DNA of 64,000 nt from Diplocloster agilis (lineage in GTDB: Bacteria; Bacillota; Clostridia; Lachnospirales; Lachnospiraceae): positions 46,820-110,819 of the forward strand of contig NZ_JAHQCW010000015.1 in NCBI RefSeq assembly GCF_019042275.1, read 5' to 3'. The notes beneath the pieces were generated by a model. It was not told the origin of the DNA, did not search any database, and saw only the letters and a program-made list of their open reading frames with translations. The number at the start of each line of letters is the position of its first letter. The stretch's first letter is position 1. Below, one piece after another: positions 52,969-61,416 of this stretch. The position numbers were made by a program, and so were the translations under genes.

Positions 52969-54300
52969 TTAACCGTTAATGGAATGCCATAATTTCTCTG
53001 CCTGCGCCCGGCAGTCCGCCATCGCTTTTTCTTCGTCCACGACTGTCAATACCCGGTCCTTCATCAGAACCTTGCCGTTACACACCGTTGTCGTCACATC
53101 ATGCCCGCTCATTCCGAATAGGATATGCCCGTTGCAGTTATCACCGTTCATAGGGGTCAGCGGATTATAGGCGGCCACGATCACATCGGCGGCAGCCCCG
53201 GCCTTCAGTACGCCCAGCGGCTTTCTAAAATACCGGTTGGCGATCCTGGCGTTATTCCGAAACAGCATCTCGGGCACCTCCGCCCATGCCGCGTTCGGGT
53301 TGCACAGATGATGCTTGTGCAGAACATTCGCTACCTTATATGATTCTAACATATCATGGGTATAACCGTCCGTGCCAAGTCCTGTCAGAATTCCATGCCG
53401 GAAAATCTCCATGGTAGGAGGACATCCGCAGGCGTTCCCCATATTGGATTCCGGATTATGTACCACCATGGTATCGGTATGTTTTAACACATCCATCTCA
53501 TGTTCATTTACATAAATACAGTGAGCGGTGATGGTCTTCGGCCCCAGAATGTTCAGATCCATCAGCCGGTCGATGATCCGCTTGCCATATTTTTTCAGGG
53601 AATCGTACAGATCTTCGATGCCTTCCGCCACATGAATGTGATACCCTGCCTCAGAGGGCTTGTTCGCCGCGCAGTATTCCAGCGTGTCGTCGGAAAGGGT
53701 AAAGGAAGCATGCAGTCCCATCATACCCGCCGACATATCGTCCTCTTCCGCCAATGCCGCCTTGATAAACGCTGCGTTTTCCTGCACGCCCTCCCGCATC
53801 TTCTGTGTGCCGTCCCGGTCGGACACCTCATAGCACAGACAGGTGCGGACTCCCAGTTCCCTGGCCGCGTCCTGTATGGTAAACAGGCTGTCTTTGACAG
53901 AACCATAGCTGGCATGGTGGTCAAACACGGTGGTGACGCCGTTTTTAATACAATCAATATAAGTAGCCATAGCGCTCTGCCTTACCTGCTCCAAAGTCAG
54001 ATGCCGGTCGATCGTCCACCACATACCGTCCAAAATATCCAGGAATCCGTCCGGGTTATATCCGTTGATGGAAAGTCCTCTGGCCATGGCGCTGTAAATA
54101 TGCTCATGGGTATTAATCAATGCCGGCATGATGACGCCGCCTTTGGCGTCTATGTATTCCGCATCCGGATACTCCTTTCTAAGCTCCTGCGTCGTTCCTA
54201 CTTTTTGAATTACCTTGCCGTCTATCAGTACAGCGCCGTTATCAAAAAAAGTATTTTTCTCATCCCTGGTAATCAGCCTGCCATTCCCTATTAATAGCAT
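52969..54300 (-). CDS. ssnA: SsnA, putative amidohydrolase/aminohydrolase of the Se-Mo cluster
   Basis: 443 aa, amidohydrolase fold. Metal motif NTHEHIYSAMARGL near residue 64, then HIHVAEG, ITAHCIYVNEHEM and GLGTDGYTHDML with the late metal Asp. It resembles guanine deaminase and chlorohydrolase types, so deamination of a purine or a breakdown product is likely. First gene of the minus-strand block ssnA-ygfK-yqeB-xdh-ridA, divergent from the YheO-type regulator. Confidence 0.92.
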   Translation of the reverse strand: MLLIGNGRLITRDEKNTFFDNGAVLIDGKVIQKVGTTQELRKEYPDAEYIDAKGGVIMPALINTHEHIYSAMARGLSINGYNPDGFLDILDGMWWTIDRHLTLEQVRQSAMATYIDCIKNGVTTVFDHHASYGSVKDSLFTIQDAARELGVRTCLCYEVSDRDGTQKMREGVQENAAFIKAALAEEDDMSAGMMGLHASFTLSDDTLEYCAANKPSEAGYHIHVAEGIEDLYDSLKKYGKRIIDRLMDLNILGPKTITAHCIYVNEHEMDVLKHTDTMVVHNPESNMGNACGCPPTMEIFRHGILTGLGTDGYTHDMLESYKVANVLHKHHLCNPNAAWAEVPEMLFRNNARIANRYFRKPLGVLKAGAAADVIVAAYNPLTPMNGDNCNGHILFGMSGHDVTTTVCNGKVLMKDRVLTVVDEEKAMADCRAQAEKLWHSING

Positions 54301-54431
54301 AATTCTATTCTCCTTTCCAAAGCTCTTTTTAAGTCTCGCCTACGATAATTCCTAAGGTTTTTGCACAACATCCGATTTCCCCAACTAAAAATCATTTATG
54401 CAAAATCCACAGAATCTATTTCTATAATCAT

Positions 54432-54460
54432 AGTTTACTACTGAAAACTATATAATGCAA
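54432..54460 (-). promoter_or_regulatory. Predicted promoter of the ssnA operon with short dyad
   Basis: On the minus strand TTGCAT (54455-54460), 17 bp, TAAACT (54432-54437). TAGTTT and AAACTA (54431-54450) form a dyad across the spacer, a possible regulator site. The 54301-54431 leader is AT-rich and shows nothing else firm. Confidence 0.4.
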
Positions 54461-54511
54461 GACAAAAATCAAAAAATTTTAAGGCAACCTAAAAATTTTT
54501 GTAAAAAACTA

Positions 54512-54539
54512 TTGAATTTCTGAAATTATATGCTATGAT
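54512..54539 (+). promoter_or_regulatory. Predicted promoter of the regulator-ygeXYW-arcC operon
   Basis: TTGAAT (54512-54517), 16 bp, TATGAT (54534-54539) on the plus strand, about 82 bp before the regulator's start codon. It is divergent from the ssnA promoter about 75 bp away, so one regulator bound between could control both arms. Confidence 0.5.
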
Positions 54540-54620
54540 GGATTTATAAGAAACAAAACTGCTGTGATTTTACACCCCAAAATCTTCGGCAGCCACTCTT
54601 TGCGCAGGGAGGATTCTTAC

Positions 54621-55265
54621 ATGAAATTTCAACTAGAGTTTCTGAAACAGGTAGCACGCGGGATAACCAAACAATTCGGACAGAACTGTGAAGTCGTTAT
54701 CCATGATCTGACCACCGATGACCTGGAGCATTCCATCGCTTTTATCGAAAATGGCCATGTCTCCAACCGCGCTTTAGGTGACGGACCCTCTCATGTGGTT
54801 CTGGAAACCTTGCGAAAAGGCGCCGATGAACTGCAGGATCATCTGGGATATCTGACCAGAACCACCGACGGAAGGATTTTAAAATCCAGCACGATCTACA
54901 TAAGAAACGACCAGGACCAGATCCGCTATATTTTTTCCATTAATTATGATATTACCGCCCTTCTGACGGTAGAAAATGCTCTGAAATCGCTGACTGCCAC
55001 CGAAACCACGGCCAAAGAGCCTGAAAAAATCACCCAAAACGTCAACGACCTGTTGGACGATCTGATCGAACAGTCCGTTGTCCTCGTCGGGAAGCCGGTA
55101 GCGATGATGAACAAAGAAGATAAGGTCCGCGCCATTCAATTTCTGAATGAGGCCGGCGCTTTCCTTATTACAAAGTCAGGCGACAAAGTCTCCAATTACT
55201 TCGGCATTTCCAAATACACGCTCTACAGCTATCTGGACGCCGGAAAAGAAAACGGCGGCGCCTGA
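54621..55265 (+). CDS. YheO-type transcriptional regulator (PAS-like sensor plus HTH)
   Basis: 214 aa from the ATG at 54621 with GGGAGG 8 nt upstream. The N-terminal half has the YheO/PAS_6 pattern (FGQNCEVVIHDLTT, SSTIYIRNDQDQIRYIFSINYDI), the C-terminal 65 residues the HTH (VSNYFGISKYTLYSYLDA). It lies at the divergence point of the purine cluster, so it is the likely controller of both arms. The ligand is unknown; a purine or breakdown product is the obvious guess. Confidence 0.88.
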   Translation: MKFQLEFLKQVARGITKQFGQNCEVVIHDLTTDDLEHSIAFIENGHVSNRALGDGPSHVVLETLRKGADELQDHLGYLTRTTDGRILKSSTIYIRNDQDQIRYIFSINYDITALLTVENALKSLTATETTAKEPEKITQNVNDLLDDLIEQSVVLVGKPVAMMNKEDKVRAIQFLNEAGAFLITKSGDKVSNYFGISKYTLYSYLDAGKENGGA

Positions 55266-55308
55266 TCCTCATATTACGAACAGATTGTATATGGAAGGAG
55301 TTAATAAA

Positions 55309-56505
55309 ATGAACGACATTTTATGGGTTGAAAACACGATGCCGAAGACCGAAGACAAAAATCTGGAGATCATGGCATTGGAAAATGTCCGCAAAGCCCG
55401 GGCTTTCCATGAGAGTTTTCCCCAGTACACCAGAACCCCTCTGGCCAAGCTGGAACGCATGGCGACCTATCTTGGGATCAAGGAATTATATGTGAAGGAC
55501 GAATCCTACCGGTTCGGCCTGAACGCTTTCAAAGTATTGGGCGGTTCCTTCGCCATGGCCCGCTACATAGCAAAACAGATTGGCAAGGATGTATCGGAAC
55601 TTCCCTACCGGGTACTCACCTCCGACGCATTGAGAGAGGAATTCGGTCAGGCCACTTTCTTCACGGCGACAGACGGCAATCACGGCCGCGGCGTCGCCTG
55701 GTCGGCAAATATCCTGAAGCAGAAAGCAGTGGTATTTATGCCGAAGGGCACGACCAAAACCCGCTTTGACAATATCGAACGTGAAAACGCGACGGTGACC
55801 ATCGAAAACGCCAATTACGACGAATGTGTCCGGATGGCCGCCGAAGCTGCGGAAAATACAAAAAATGGTGTCGTCGTTCAGGATACCGCTTGGGACGGCT
55901 ATGAGGAGATCCCCTCCTGGATCATGCAGGGTTACGGGACCATGGCCGACGAAGCCAACGGACAGATGGAGGCCTACGGCTGCGAATGTCCCACCCACGT
56001 ATTCGTGCAGGCTGGCGTAGGCTCCTTAGCCGGCGCCGTACAGGGATATTTCGCCAACCGTTATCCCGAGAATCCTCCCATGGTGATCGTAGTCGAGGCA
56101 CAGGCCGCCGACTGCCTGTATCGGAGCGCCGCTTCCCATGACGGCTCCATACATATCGTAGATGGGGACATGGAAACCATTATGGCCGGTCTGGCCTGCG
56201 GAGAGCCAAACACCATCTCCTGGGATATCTTGAGAAATCATGTAAAAGTATTTACTTCCTGCCCCGACTGGGTGGCAGAACGCGGAATGAAGATGCTGGC
56301 CGCGCCTTTCCGCGGAGATCCGCAGGTGATCTCCGGCGAATCCGGCGCCGTGCCCTTCGGGCTGCTGGCCTGCATCATGAAAATGAAACGCTACAGAGAT
56401 CTTCGGGACGTATTAAAATTAGATGAAAATTCCAGGGTACTGCTCTTCTCCACCGAGGGCGATACCGATCCGAACCGCTTTAAGGACATCATCTGGGATA
56501 TGTGA
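55309..56505 (+). CDS. ygeX: Diaminopropionate ammonia-lyase
   Basis: 398 aa from the ATG at 55309 (GGAAGGAG upstream); 54 earlier codons overlap the regulator gene and are rejected. PLP fold-type II enzyme that splits 2,3-diaminopropionate to pyruvate and two ammonia. The PLP lysine is in [15 protein letters not shown] near residue 78, [12 protein letters not shown] is the Asn loop, and [16 protein letters not shown] is the phosphate-binding loop. In the purine cluster it is thought to act on diaminopropionate-like intermediates. It starts 43 bp after the regulator gene. Confidence 0.93.
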   Translation: MNDILWVENTMPKTEDKNLEIMALENVRKARAFHESFPQYTRTPLAKLERMATYLGIKELYVKDESYRFGLNAFKVLGGSFAMARYIAKQIGKDVSELPYRVLTSDALREEFGQATFFTATDGNHGRGVAWSANILKQKAVVFMPKGTTKTRFDNIERENATVTIENANYDECVRMAAEAAENTKNGVVVQDTAWDGYEEIPSWIMQGYGTMADEANGQMEAYGCECPTHVFVQAGVGSLAGAVQGYFANRYPENPPMVIVVEAQAADCLYRSAASHDGSIHIVDGDMETIMAGLACGEPNTISWDILRNHVKVFTSCPDWVAERGMKMLAAPFRGDPQVISGESGAVPFGLLACIMKMKRYRDLRDVLKLDENSRVLLFSTEGDTDPNRFKDIIWDM

Positions 56506-56564
56506 TCCCGCTCATAGAATCGTTACTCTATCAATGGAAAATGGAAATCATAGGAGGTAGCAAA

Positions 56565-57758
56565 ATGGATTTCAACAAAATCAAAGAACTGGCACAAAGT
56601 TATGAAAAGGACATGACCAAATTCTTACGTGACCTAGTAAAAATCCCCGGCGAAAGCTGCGGTGAAAAAGGCCACATTGACCGCATCGCTGAAGAAATGC
56701 GCAAGGTAGGATTCGATAAAGTGGAAATTGACCCGATGGGCAATGTACTGGGTTATATGGGCAGCGGCGAGACCCTGATCGGCTACGACGCCCACATCGA
56801 CACGGTCGGTATCGGCAACATCAACAACTGGGAATTCGATCCTTACGAGGGCTTCGAAACCGAAACGGAAATCGGCGGACGCGGAACCTCCGATCAGCTG
56901 GGCGGCATCGTCTCCAGCGTGTACGGCGCCAAGATCATGAAGGAACTGGGCCTCTTAAGCGACAAGTATACCGTACTGGTAACCGGTACCGTGCAGGAAG
57001 AGGACTGCGACGGCCTGTGCTGGCAATATATCATCAACGAGGACAAAGTAAAACCGGAATTCGTCGTAATCACCGAGCCCACCGACGGCAATATCTACCG
57101 GGGCCAGCGCGGACGTATGGAAATCCGTGTGGATGTTAAGGGTATCTCCTGCCACGGCTCCGCTCCGGAACGGGGTGAAAACGCGATCTACAAGATGGCG
57201 GACATTCTTCAGGAAGTACGCGAATTGAACAACAAGCTGCACTACGATCCTTTCCTCGGCAAAGGAACCCTGGCCGTTTCCGAGATCTTCTTCACCTCTC
57301 CTTCCCGCTGTGCGGTAGCCGACAGCTGTGCGATCTCCATCGACCGCCGTCTGACGGACGGAGAAACCTATGAGATGGCATTGGATGAAATCCGCGCGCT
57401 GCCCACGGTCAGAAAATATGACGCCGTTGTCAGCATGTACAAATATGAAAGACCCAGCTACACCGATCTGGTATACCCGACCGACTGCTACTTCCCCACC
57501 TGGGTCATCCCGGAAGATCACGCCGCGACACAGGCCATGGTGGAATCCTATCAGGGAATGTTCGGGGAACCTAAGGTTGACAAATGGACCTTCTCCACCA
57601 ACGGTGTTTCCATCATGGGACGCTACGGCATCCCCTGTATCGGTTTCGGACCCGGCAAAGAAGCCCAGGCGCACGCTCCCAATGAGAAGACCTGGAAAGC
57701 GGATCTGGTGAAATGCGCCGCAGTCTATGCCGCGCTTCCTACCTTATACTGCAAATAA
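56565..57758 (+). CDS. ygeY: YgeY, selenium-metabolism-linked M20-type hydrolase
   Basis: 397 aa from the ATG at 56565 (TAGGAGG 7 nt upstream). M20 metallopeptidase fold: first metal His and Asp in YDAHIDTVG, bridging Asp in [10 protein letters not shown], catalytic Glu pair in VQEEDCDGL, dimerisation domain from about 190 ([20 protein letters not shown]), late metal His near the C-terminus. It likely hydrolyses an amide or ureido bond in the purine route. It lies between ygeX and ygeW, the common order in these clusters. Confidence 0.92.
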   Translation: MDFNKIKELAQSYEKDMTKFLRDLVKIPGESCGEKGHIDRIAEEMRKVGFDKVEIDPMGNVLGYMGSGETLIGYDAHIDTVGIGNINNWEFDPYEGFETETEIGGRGTSDQLGGIVSSVYGAKIMKELGLLSDKYTVLVTGTVQEEDCDGLCWQYIINEDKVKPEFVVITEPTDGNIYRGQRGRMEIRVDVKGISCHGSAPERGENAIYKMADILQEVRELNNKLHYDPFLGKGTLAVSEIFFTSPSRCAVADSCAISIDRRLTDGETYEMALDEIRALPTVRKYDAVVSMYKYERPSYTDLVYPTDCYFPTWVIPEDHAATQAMVESYQGMFGEPKVDKWTFSTNGVSIMGRYGIPCIGFGPGKEAQAHAPNEKTWKADLVKCAAVYAALPTLYCK

Positions 57759-57770
57759 ACTCATGGATTC

Positions 57771-57802
57771 CTATGGCTGATTCCCCCAACAGTCAGCCAT
57801 AG
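57771..57802 (+). other. Intercistronic stem-loop between ygeY and ygeW
   Basis: CTATGGCTGA (57771-57780) and TCAGCCATAG (57793-57802) form a perfect 10-bp stem with a 12-nt loop and no T tract. It is more likely an mRNA processing or stability element than a terminator. Confidence 0.6.
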
Positions 57803-57833
57803 CCACTCATAAATCATTAAAGGAGATAAAAAA

Positions 57834-59027
57834 ATGAAAACATTACAGGATTACATCGATAAGCTCAACAAATTAAATTTCAAAGAAATGTATAATAACG
57901 ACTTTTTCCTGACCTGGGAAAAAACAGATGATGAACTGGAAGCCGTATGGACGGTAGCCGACGCGCTGCGTTTCATGAGAGAAAACAATATTTCCACGAA
58001 AGTATTTGAAAGCGGCCTTGGTATTTCCTTATTCCGCGACAACTCCACCAGAACCCGTTTCTCCTTCGCGTCCGCCTGCAACCTGCTGGGTCTGGAAGTA
58101 CAGGATCTGGACGAGGGCAAGTCTCAGATCGCCCACGGCGAAACCGTAAGAGAAACCGCCAACATGATTTCCTTCATGGCGGACGTCATCGGAATCCGTG
58201 ACGACATGTACATCGGAAAAGGAAATGCCTACATGCACGAGGTATCCGACTCCGTAAAACAGGGCAACATCGACGGAATTCTGGAGCAGCGCCCCACCCT
58301 TGTAAACCTGCAGTGTGATATCGACCATCCGACCCAGTGTATGGCGGATATGCTGCACATCATCCACGAGTTCGGCGGTGTGGAGAACTTAAAGGGCAAA
58401 AAGCTGGCCATGACCTGGGCTTACTCTCCTTCCTACGGCAAACCCCTCTCCGTTCCTCAGGGCGTTATCGGCCTGATGACCCGTATGGGTATGGAAGTGG
58501 TGCTGGCGCATCCGGAAGGCTACGAGGTAATGCCGGAGGTAGAAGAAGTTGCCAAGAAAAACGCGGCGGCATCCGGCGGAAGCTACCGCAGAACCAATGA
58601 TATGAAAGAAGCCTTCCAAGACGCCGACATCGTATATCCAAAGAGCTGGGCTCCGTTCGCCGCTATGGAAGAAAGAACCAAGCTGTACGGCGAGGGCGAT
58701 ACCGAGGGTATCAATAAACTGGAAAAAGAACTGCTGGCACAGAACGCAGAACATAAGGACTGGGCATGTACGGAAGAAATGATGTCCTTAACCAAAGACG
58801 GCAAAGCCCTCTATCTGCACTGCCTGCCCGCCGATATCTCCGGCTTAAGCTGCGAAACCGGCGAAGTGGATGCCTCCGTATTCGACCGTTACCGCAATCC
58901 TTTATACAAGGAAGCCAGCTACAAGCCCTATGTCATCGCTGCCATGATCCTGCTCAGCAAATTCGAAGACCCGGCCGCTCTGATGAAAAAACTGGAAGAG
59001 CGCAATGTTCCCCGTGTCTTTAAATAG
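57834..59027 (+). CDS. ygeW: YgeW, knotted carbamoyltransferase
   Basis: 397 aa. Carbamoyl-phosphate site SLFRDNSTRTRFSFASA (STRTR), HPTQ in DIDHPTQCMADML, and HCLP in LYLHCLPADISG, all near expected places for the ATCase/OTCase family, with the long YgeW-type N-terminus. In breakdown direction it would phosphorolyse a carbamoylated (ureido) intermediate to carbamoyl phosphate, which ArcC then turns into ATP. The true substrate is not fixed by the sequence. Confidence 0.94.
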   Translation: MKTLQDYIDKLNKLNFKEMYNNDFFLTWEKTDDELEAVWTVADALRFMRENNISTKVFESGLGISLFRDNSTRTRFSFASACNLLGLEVQDLDEGKSQIAHGETVRETANMISFMADVIGIRDDMYIGKGNAYMHEVSDSVKQGNIDGILEQRPTLVNLQCDIDHPTQCMADMLHIIHEFGGVENLKGKKLAMTWAYSPSYGKPLSVPQGVIGLMTRMGMEVVLAHPEGYEVMPEVEEVAKKNAAASGGSYRRTNDMKEAFQDADIVYPKSWAPFAAMEERTKLYGEGDTEGINKLEKELLAQNAEHKDWACTEEMMSLTKDGKALYLHCLPADISGLSCETGEVDASVFDRYRNPLYKEASYKPYVIAAMILLSKFEDPAALMKKLEERNVPRVFK

Positions 59028-59066
59028 AACTGACTCAGGTCACACATGCACGCACTGGAGGATCAT

Positions 59067-60008
59067 ATGAATAAAAAAAGAATCGTCATAGCACTGGGCG
59101 GGAATGCCTTAGGGGATACCCTGCCCGAACAGATGGCCGCTGTTAAAATAACCTCCAAAGCCATCGCAGATCTTATAGAAGAAGGCCATGAGGTCGTTGT
59201 ATCCCACGGGAACGGGCCGCAGGTCGGAATGATCAACAATGCCATGGCCGCGTTAAGCCGTGAAAATCCGAATCAGCCAAACACTCCCCTCTCCGTCTGC
59301 GTAGCCATGAGCCAGGCTTACATCGGCTATGATCTGCAGAACGCGTTGCGGGAAGAGCTTCGCAACCGGGGGCATTATGATATTCCGGTCGTCACCATGG
59401 TAACCCAGGTCCGGGTTAATCCCGACGATCCGGCTTTTGAGAATCCCTCTAAGCCCATCGGGCACTTTATGACCAAAGAGCAGGCCGATATCTCAGCGGA
59501 AAAATACGGATACATCATGAAGGAAGACGCCGGACGCGGATACCGCCGTGTAGTCGCATCTCCACGGCCCATAGAGATCGTGGAATCCGACGCGATCCGT
59601 ACTTTGGTGGAGAGCGGTAATATCGTCATCGCCGGCGGCGGCGGCGGAATACCGGTAACCCTGCAGGGGAATCATTTAAAAGGCGCCAGCGCCGTCATCG
59701 ACAAAGACTTTGCCAGCTGCCTGATGGCCCAGGAACTGGATGCCGACTATCTGATTATCTTAACCGCCGTAGAAAAAGTTGCCATCAATTTCGGCAAACC
59801 GGATGTGAAATGGTTATCCGAAATCACCGTGGATGAGGCTAAGAAATATATGGACGAGGGACATTTTGCTCCCGGCTCCATGCTTCCGAAGGTGCAGGCT
59901 GCCGTGCAGTTTGCCTCCTCCAAACCCGGACGCACCGCCCTTATCACCCTTCTGGAAAAGGCGAAGGATGGGATCGAGGGTAAGACCGGGACTATCATCC
60001 GGCAGTAA
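59067..60008 (+). CDS. arcC: Carbamate kinase
   Basis: 313 aa from the ATG at 59067 (TGGAGG 4-7 nt upstream). It makes ATP from carbamoyl phosphate and ADP, releasing ammonia and CO2. ALGGNALGDTLPEQ at the N-terminus, SHGNGPQVGMI, SPRPIEIVESDAIRTLVESG, GGGGGIPV and DKDFASCLMAQELDAD are the family signatures, shown as separate motifs. It is the last gene of the plus-strand arm and the energy-yielding step; element 4 follows and may terminate it. Confidence 0.95.
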   Translation: MNKKRIVIALGGNALGDTLPEQMAAVKITSKAIADLIEEGHEVVVSHGNGPQVGMINNAMAALSRENPNQPNTPLSVCVAMSQAYIGYDLQNALREELRNRGHYDIPVVTMVTQVRVNPDDPAFENPSKPIGHFMTKEQADISAEKYGYIMKEDAGRGYRRVVASPRPIEIVESDAIRTLVESGNIVIAGGGGGIPVTLQGNHLKGASAVIDKDFASCLMAQELDADYLIILTAVEKVAINFGKPDVKWLSEITVDEAKKYMDEGHFAPGSMLPKVQAAVQFASSKPGRTALITLLEKAKDGIEGKTGTIIRQ

Positions 60009-60028
60009 ATAAATTATCATTGTTCCAA

Positions 60029-60142
60029 CGGATTACACGAAGAAGAGGACGAAACCTCGCGGGATTTCCGGTCATAACCGCCTTTGGCGGATATGACCCG
60101 GCTCCTGCAAATATGAGGTTTCGTCCTCTTTTTTGTTATCCG
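60029..60142. repeat. Palindromic element, copy 4 (short form, 114 bp); also terminator-like
   Basis: GGATTAC faces GTTATCC with the same T-T mismatch as in the long copies. AAGAGGACGAAACCTC (60043-60058) pairs perfectly with 60115-60130. ACCTCGC faces GC-AAATAT-GAGGT, giving the same kind of 6-nt bulge. The apex differs (CCGCC-TTT-GGCGG) and the 65-70 bp outer arms are missing. T6 follows on the plus strand, so it may end arcC. It ends 13 bp from the threonine synthase stop. Confidence 0.8.
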
Positions 60143-60155
60143 GCTTTTCTAATTG

Positions 60156-61397
60156 CTACTGCGGCCCGCCGCTTTTTGCGAAGGCCTCAAGCAGCAGATC
60201 CATCTGAGGCGGTATATGAATCGGTTCTCCCGCCGCTTTGATCGCGTTATTTACATCCTTTAAACCATTCCCTGTCACGATACTGACCACCGACGAGTCT
60301 TTCGGGATCAGGCCCAGTTCCACCGCTTTTTTGACACCGGCGGTCCCGGTTACACCGGCAGGCTCGCCAAAGACCCCACAGGTACGTCCCAACAGCCGCA
60401 TGGCAGCCAGTATCTCCTCATCCGACACCTCCACGGTGACACCGTTTGACTCCAGAATGGCGCTGATCGCCTTATCCGGATTACGGGGTACGCCTACTGC
60501 GATGCTGTCGGCGATGGTATTTTCTTCCATAGGCTCAAGCGGCGTATTGGTTCTGGCCGCCCGGTTGATCGGATAGCAGCCCGACGCCTGTACGCTGATC
60601 AGCTTCGGCAGACGGTCGATAAATCCGGCCTCATACAGATCCTTTAATCCCTTCCAGACCCCGGCGATGGAACAGCCGTCGCCTACGGAGATCGCAACAT
60701 AGTCGGGCATCTGAAAGTCCAGCTGCTCCGCGATTTCCAGGGATACCGTCTTCTTCCCCTCCATCAGATAAGGGTTGATCGCCGCGTTTCTGTTATACCA
60801 GCCCCAGCGGTCGATGGCTTCCGCCGACAGCCGGAACGTATCCTCGTAGGTTCCCTGCACACTGATCACCGTGGCCCCGAATATCATAAGCTGGGACACT
60901 TTTCCCTTCGGCGCCCGCTCCGGCACAAAGATAAAGGTCTTATAGCCGGCAGCAGCCGCATTTCCGGCCAGGGAGGAGGCCGCGTTTCCGGTGGAGGAGC
61001 AGGCGATGGTATCGGCCCCGGCTTCGTATGCCTTGGCTACGGCCATAGCGGAGGCGCGGTCCTTCATGCTCGCCGTGGGATTGATTCCGTCGTCCTTGAT
61101 ATACAGGGTTTTGATACCGATCTTCTCAGCCAGGCGGTCCGCTTTATAAAGAGGGGACCAGCCAACCCGAAGCTTTGGATAATTTCCCTCCTCCGCCACC
61201 GGGAGAAACTCCCGGTAGCGCCACATGGAATACTCTTTGCGCTGCGTCAGCTGCTCCTTTGTCAACTGCTTTTTGATATAGCTGTAATCATATTTGATAT
61301 CCAGAATGCCGCCGCATTTGGGACAGGTCGTCACGTTCGGAACGGCTTCATGCTCCGCCCCGCATCGGACGCAGACGGCTGAAATTACATGTTTCAT
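60156..61397 (-). CDS. thrC: Threonine synthase family PLP enzyme
   Basis: 413 aa from the ATG at 61397 with GGGAAGGG 10-12 nt upstream. The N-terminal zinc ribbon (CVRCGAEH...CPKCGG) is followed by a fold-type II PLP core: PLP lysine in NPTASMKDRASAMA near residue 100, Asn loop SSTGNAASSLAGNAAA, and the later VSIVTGNGLKDV. Threonine synthase converts O-phosphohomoserine to threonine. Placement beside the purine cluster and another PLP enzyme leaves room for a different amino-acid substrate. Confidence 0.85.
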   Translation of the reverse strand: MKHVISAVCVRCGAEHEAVPNVTTCPKCGGILDIKYDYSYIKKQLTKEQLTQRKEYSMWRYREFLPVAEEGNYPKLRVGWSPLYKADRLAEKIGIKTLYIKDDGINPTASMKDRASAMAVAKAYEAGADTIACSSTGNAASSLAGNAAAAGYKTFIFVPERAPKGKVSQLMIFGATVISVQGTYEDTFRLSAEAIDRWGWYNRNAAINPYLMEGKKTVSLEIAEQLDFQMPDYVAISVGDGCSIAGVWKGLKDLYEAGFIDRLPKLISVQASGCYPINRAARTNTPLEPMEENTIADSIAVGVPRNPDKAISAILESNGVTVEVSDEEILAAMRLLGRTCGVFGEPAGVTGTAGVKKAVELGLIPKDSSVVSIVTGNGLKDVNNAIKAAGEPIHIPPQMDLLLEAFAKSGGPQ

Positions 61398-61416
61398 AAT
61401 ATTCGGCCCTTCCCTT

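Noticed and set aside
17220..60142. Reading the palindromic elements as integron attC sites, group II introns or transposon ends
   Set aside because: They are much longer than attC sites and lack an integrase, no reverse transcriptase or domain V is seen, and no transposase or target duplication is visible. They remain unclassified.
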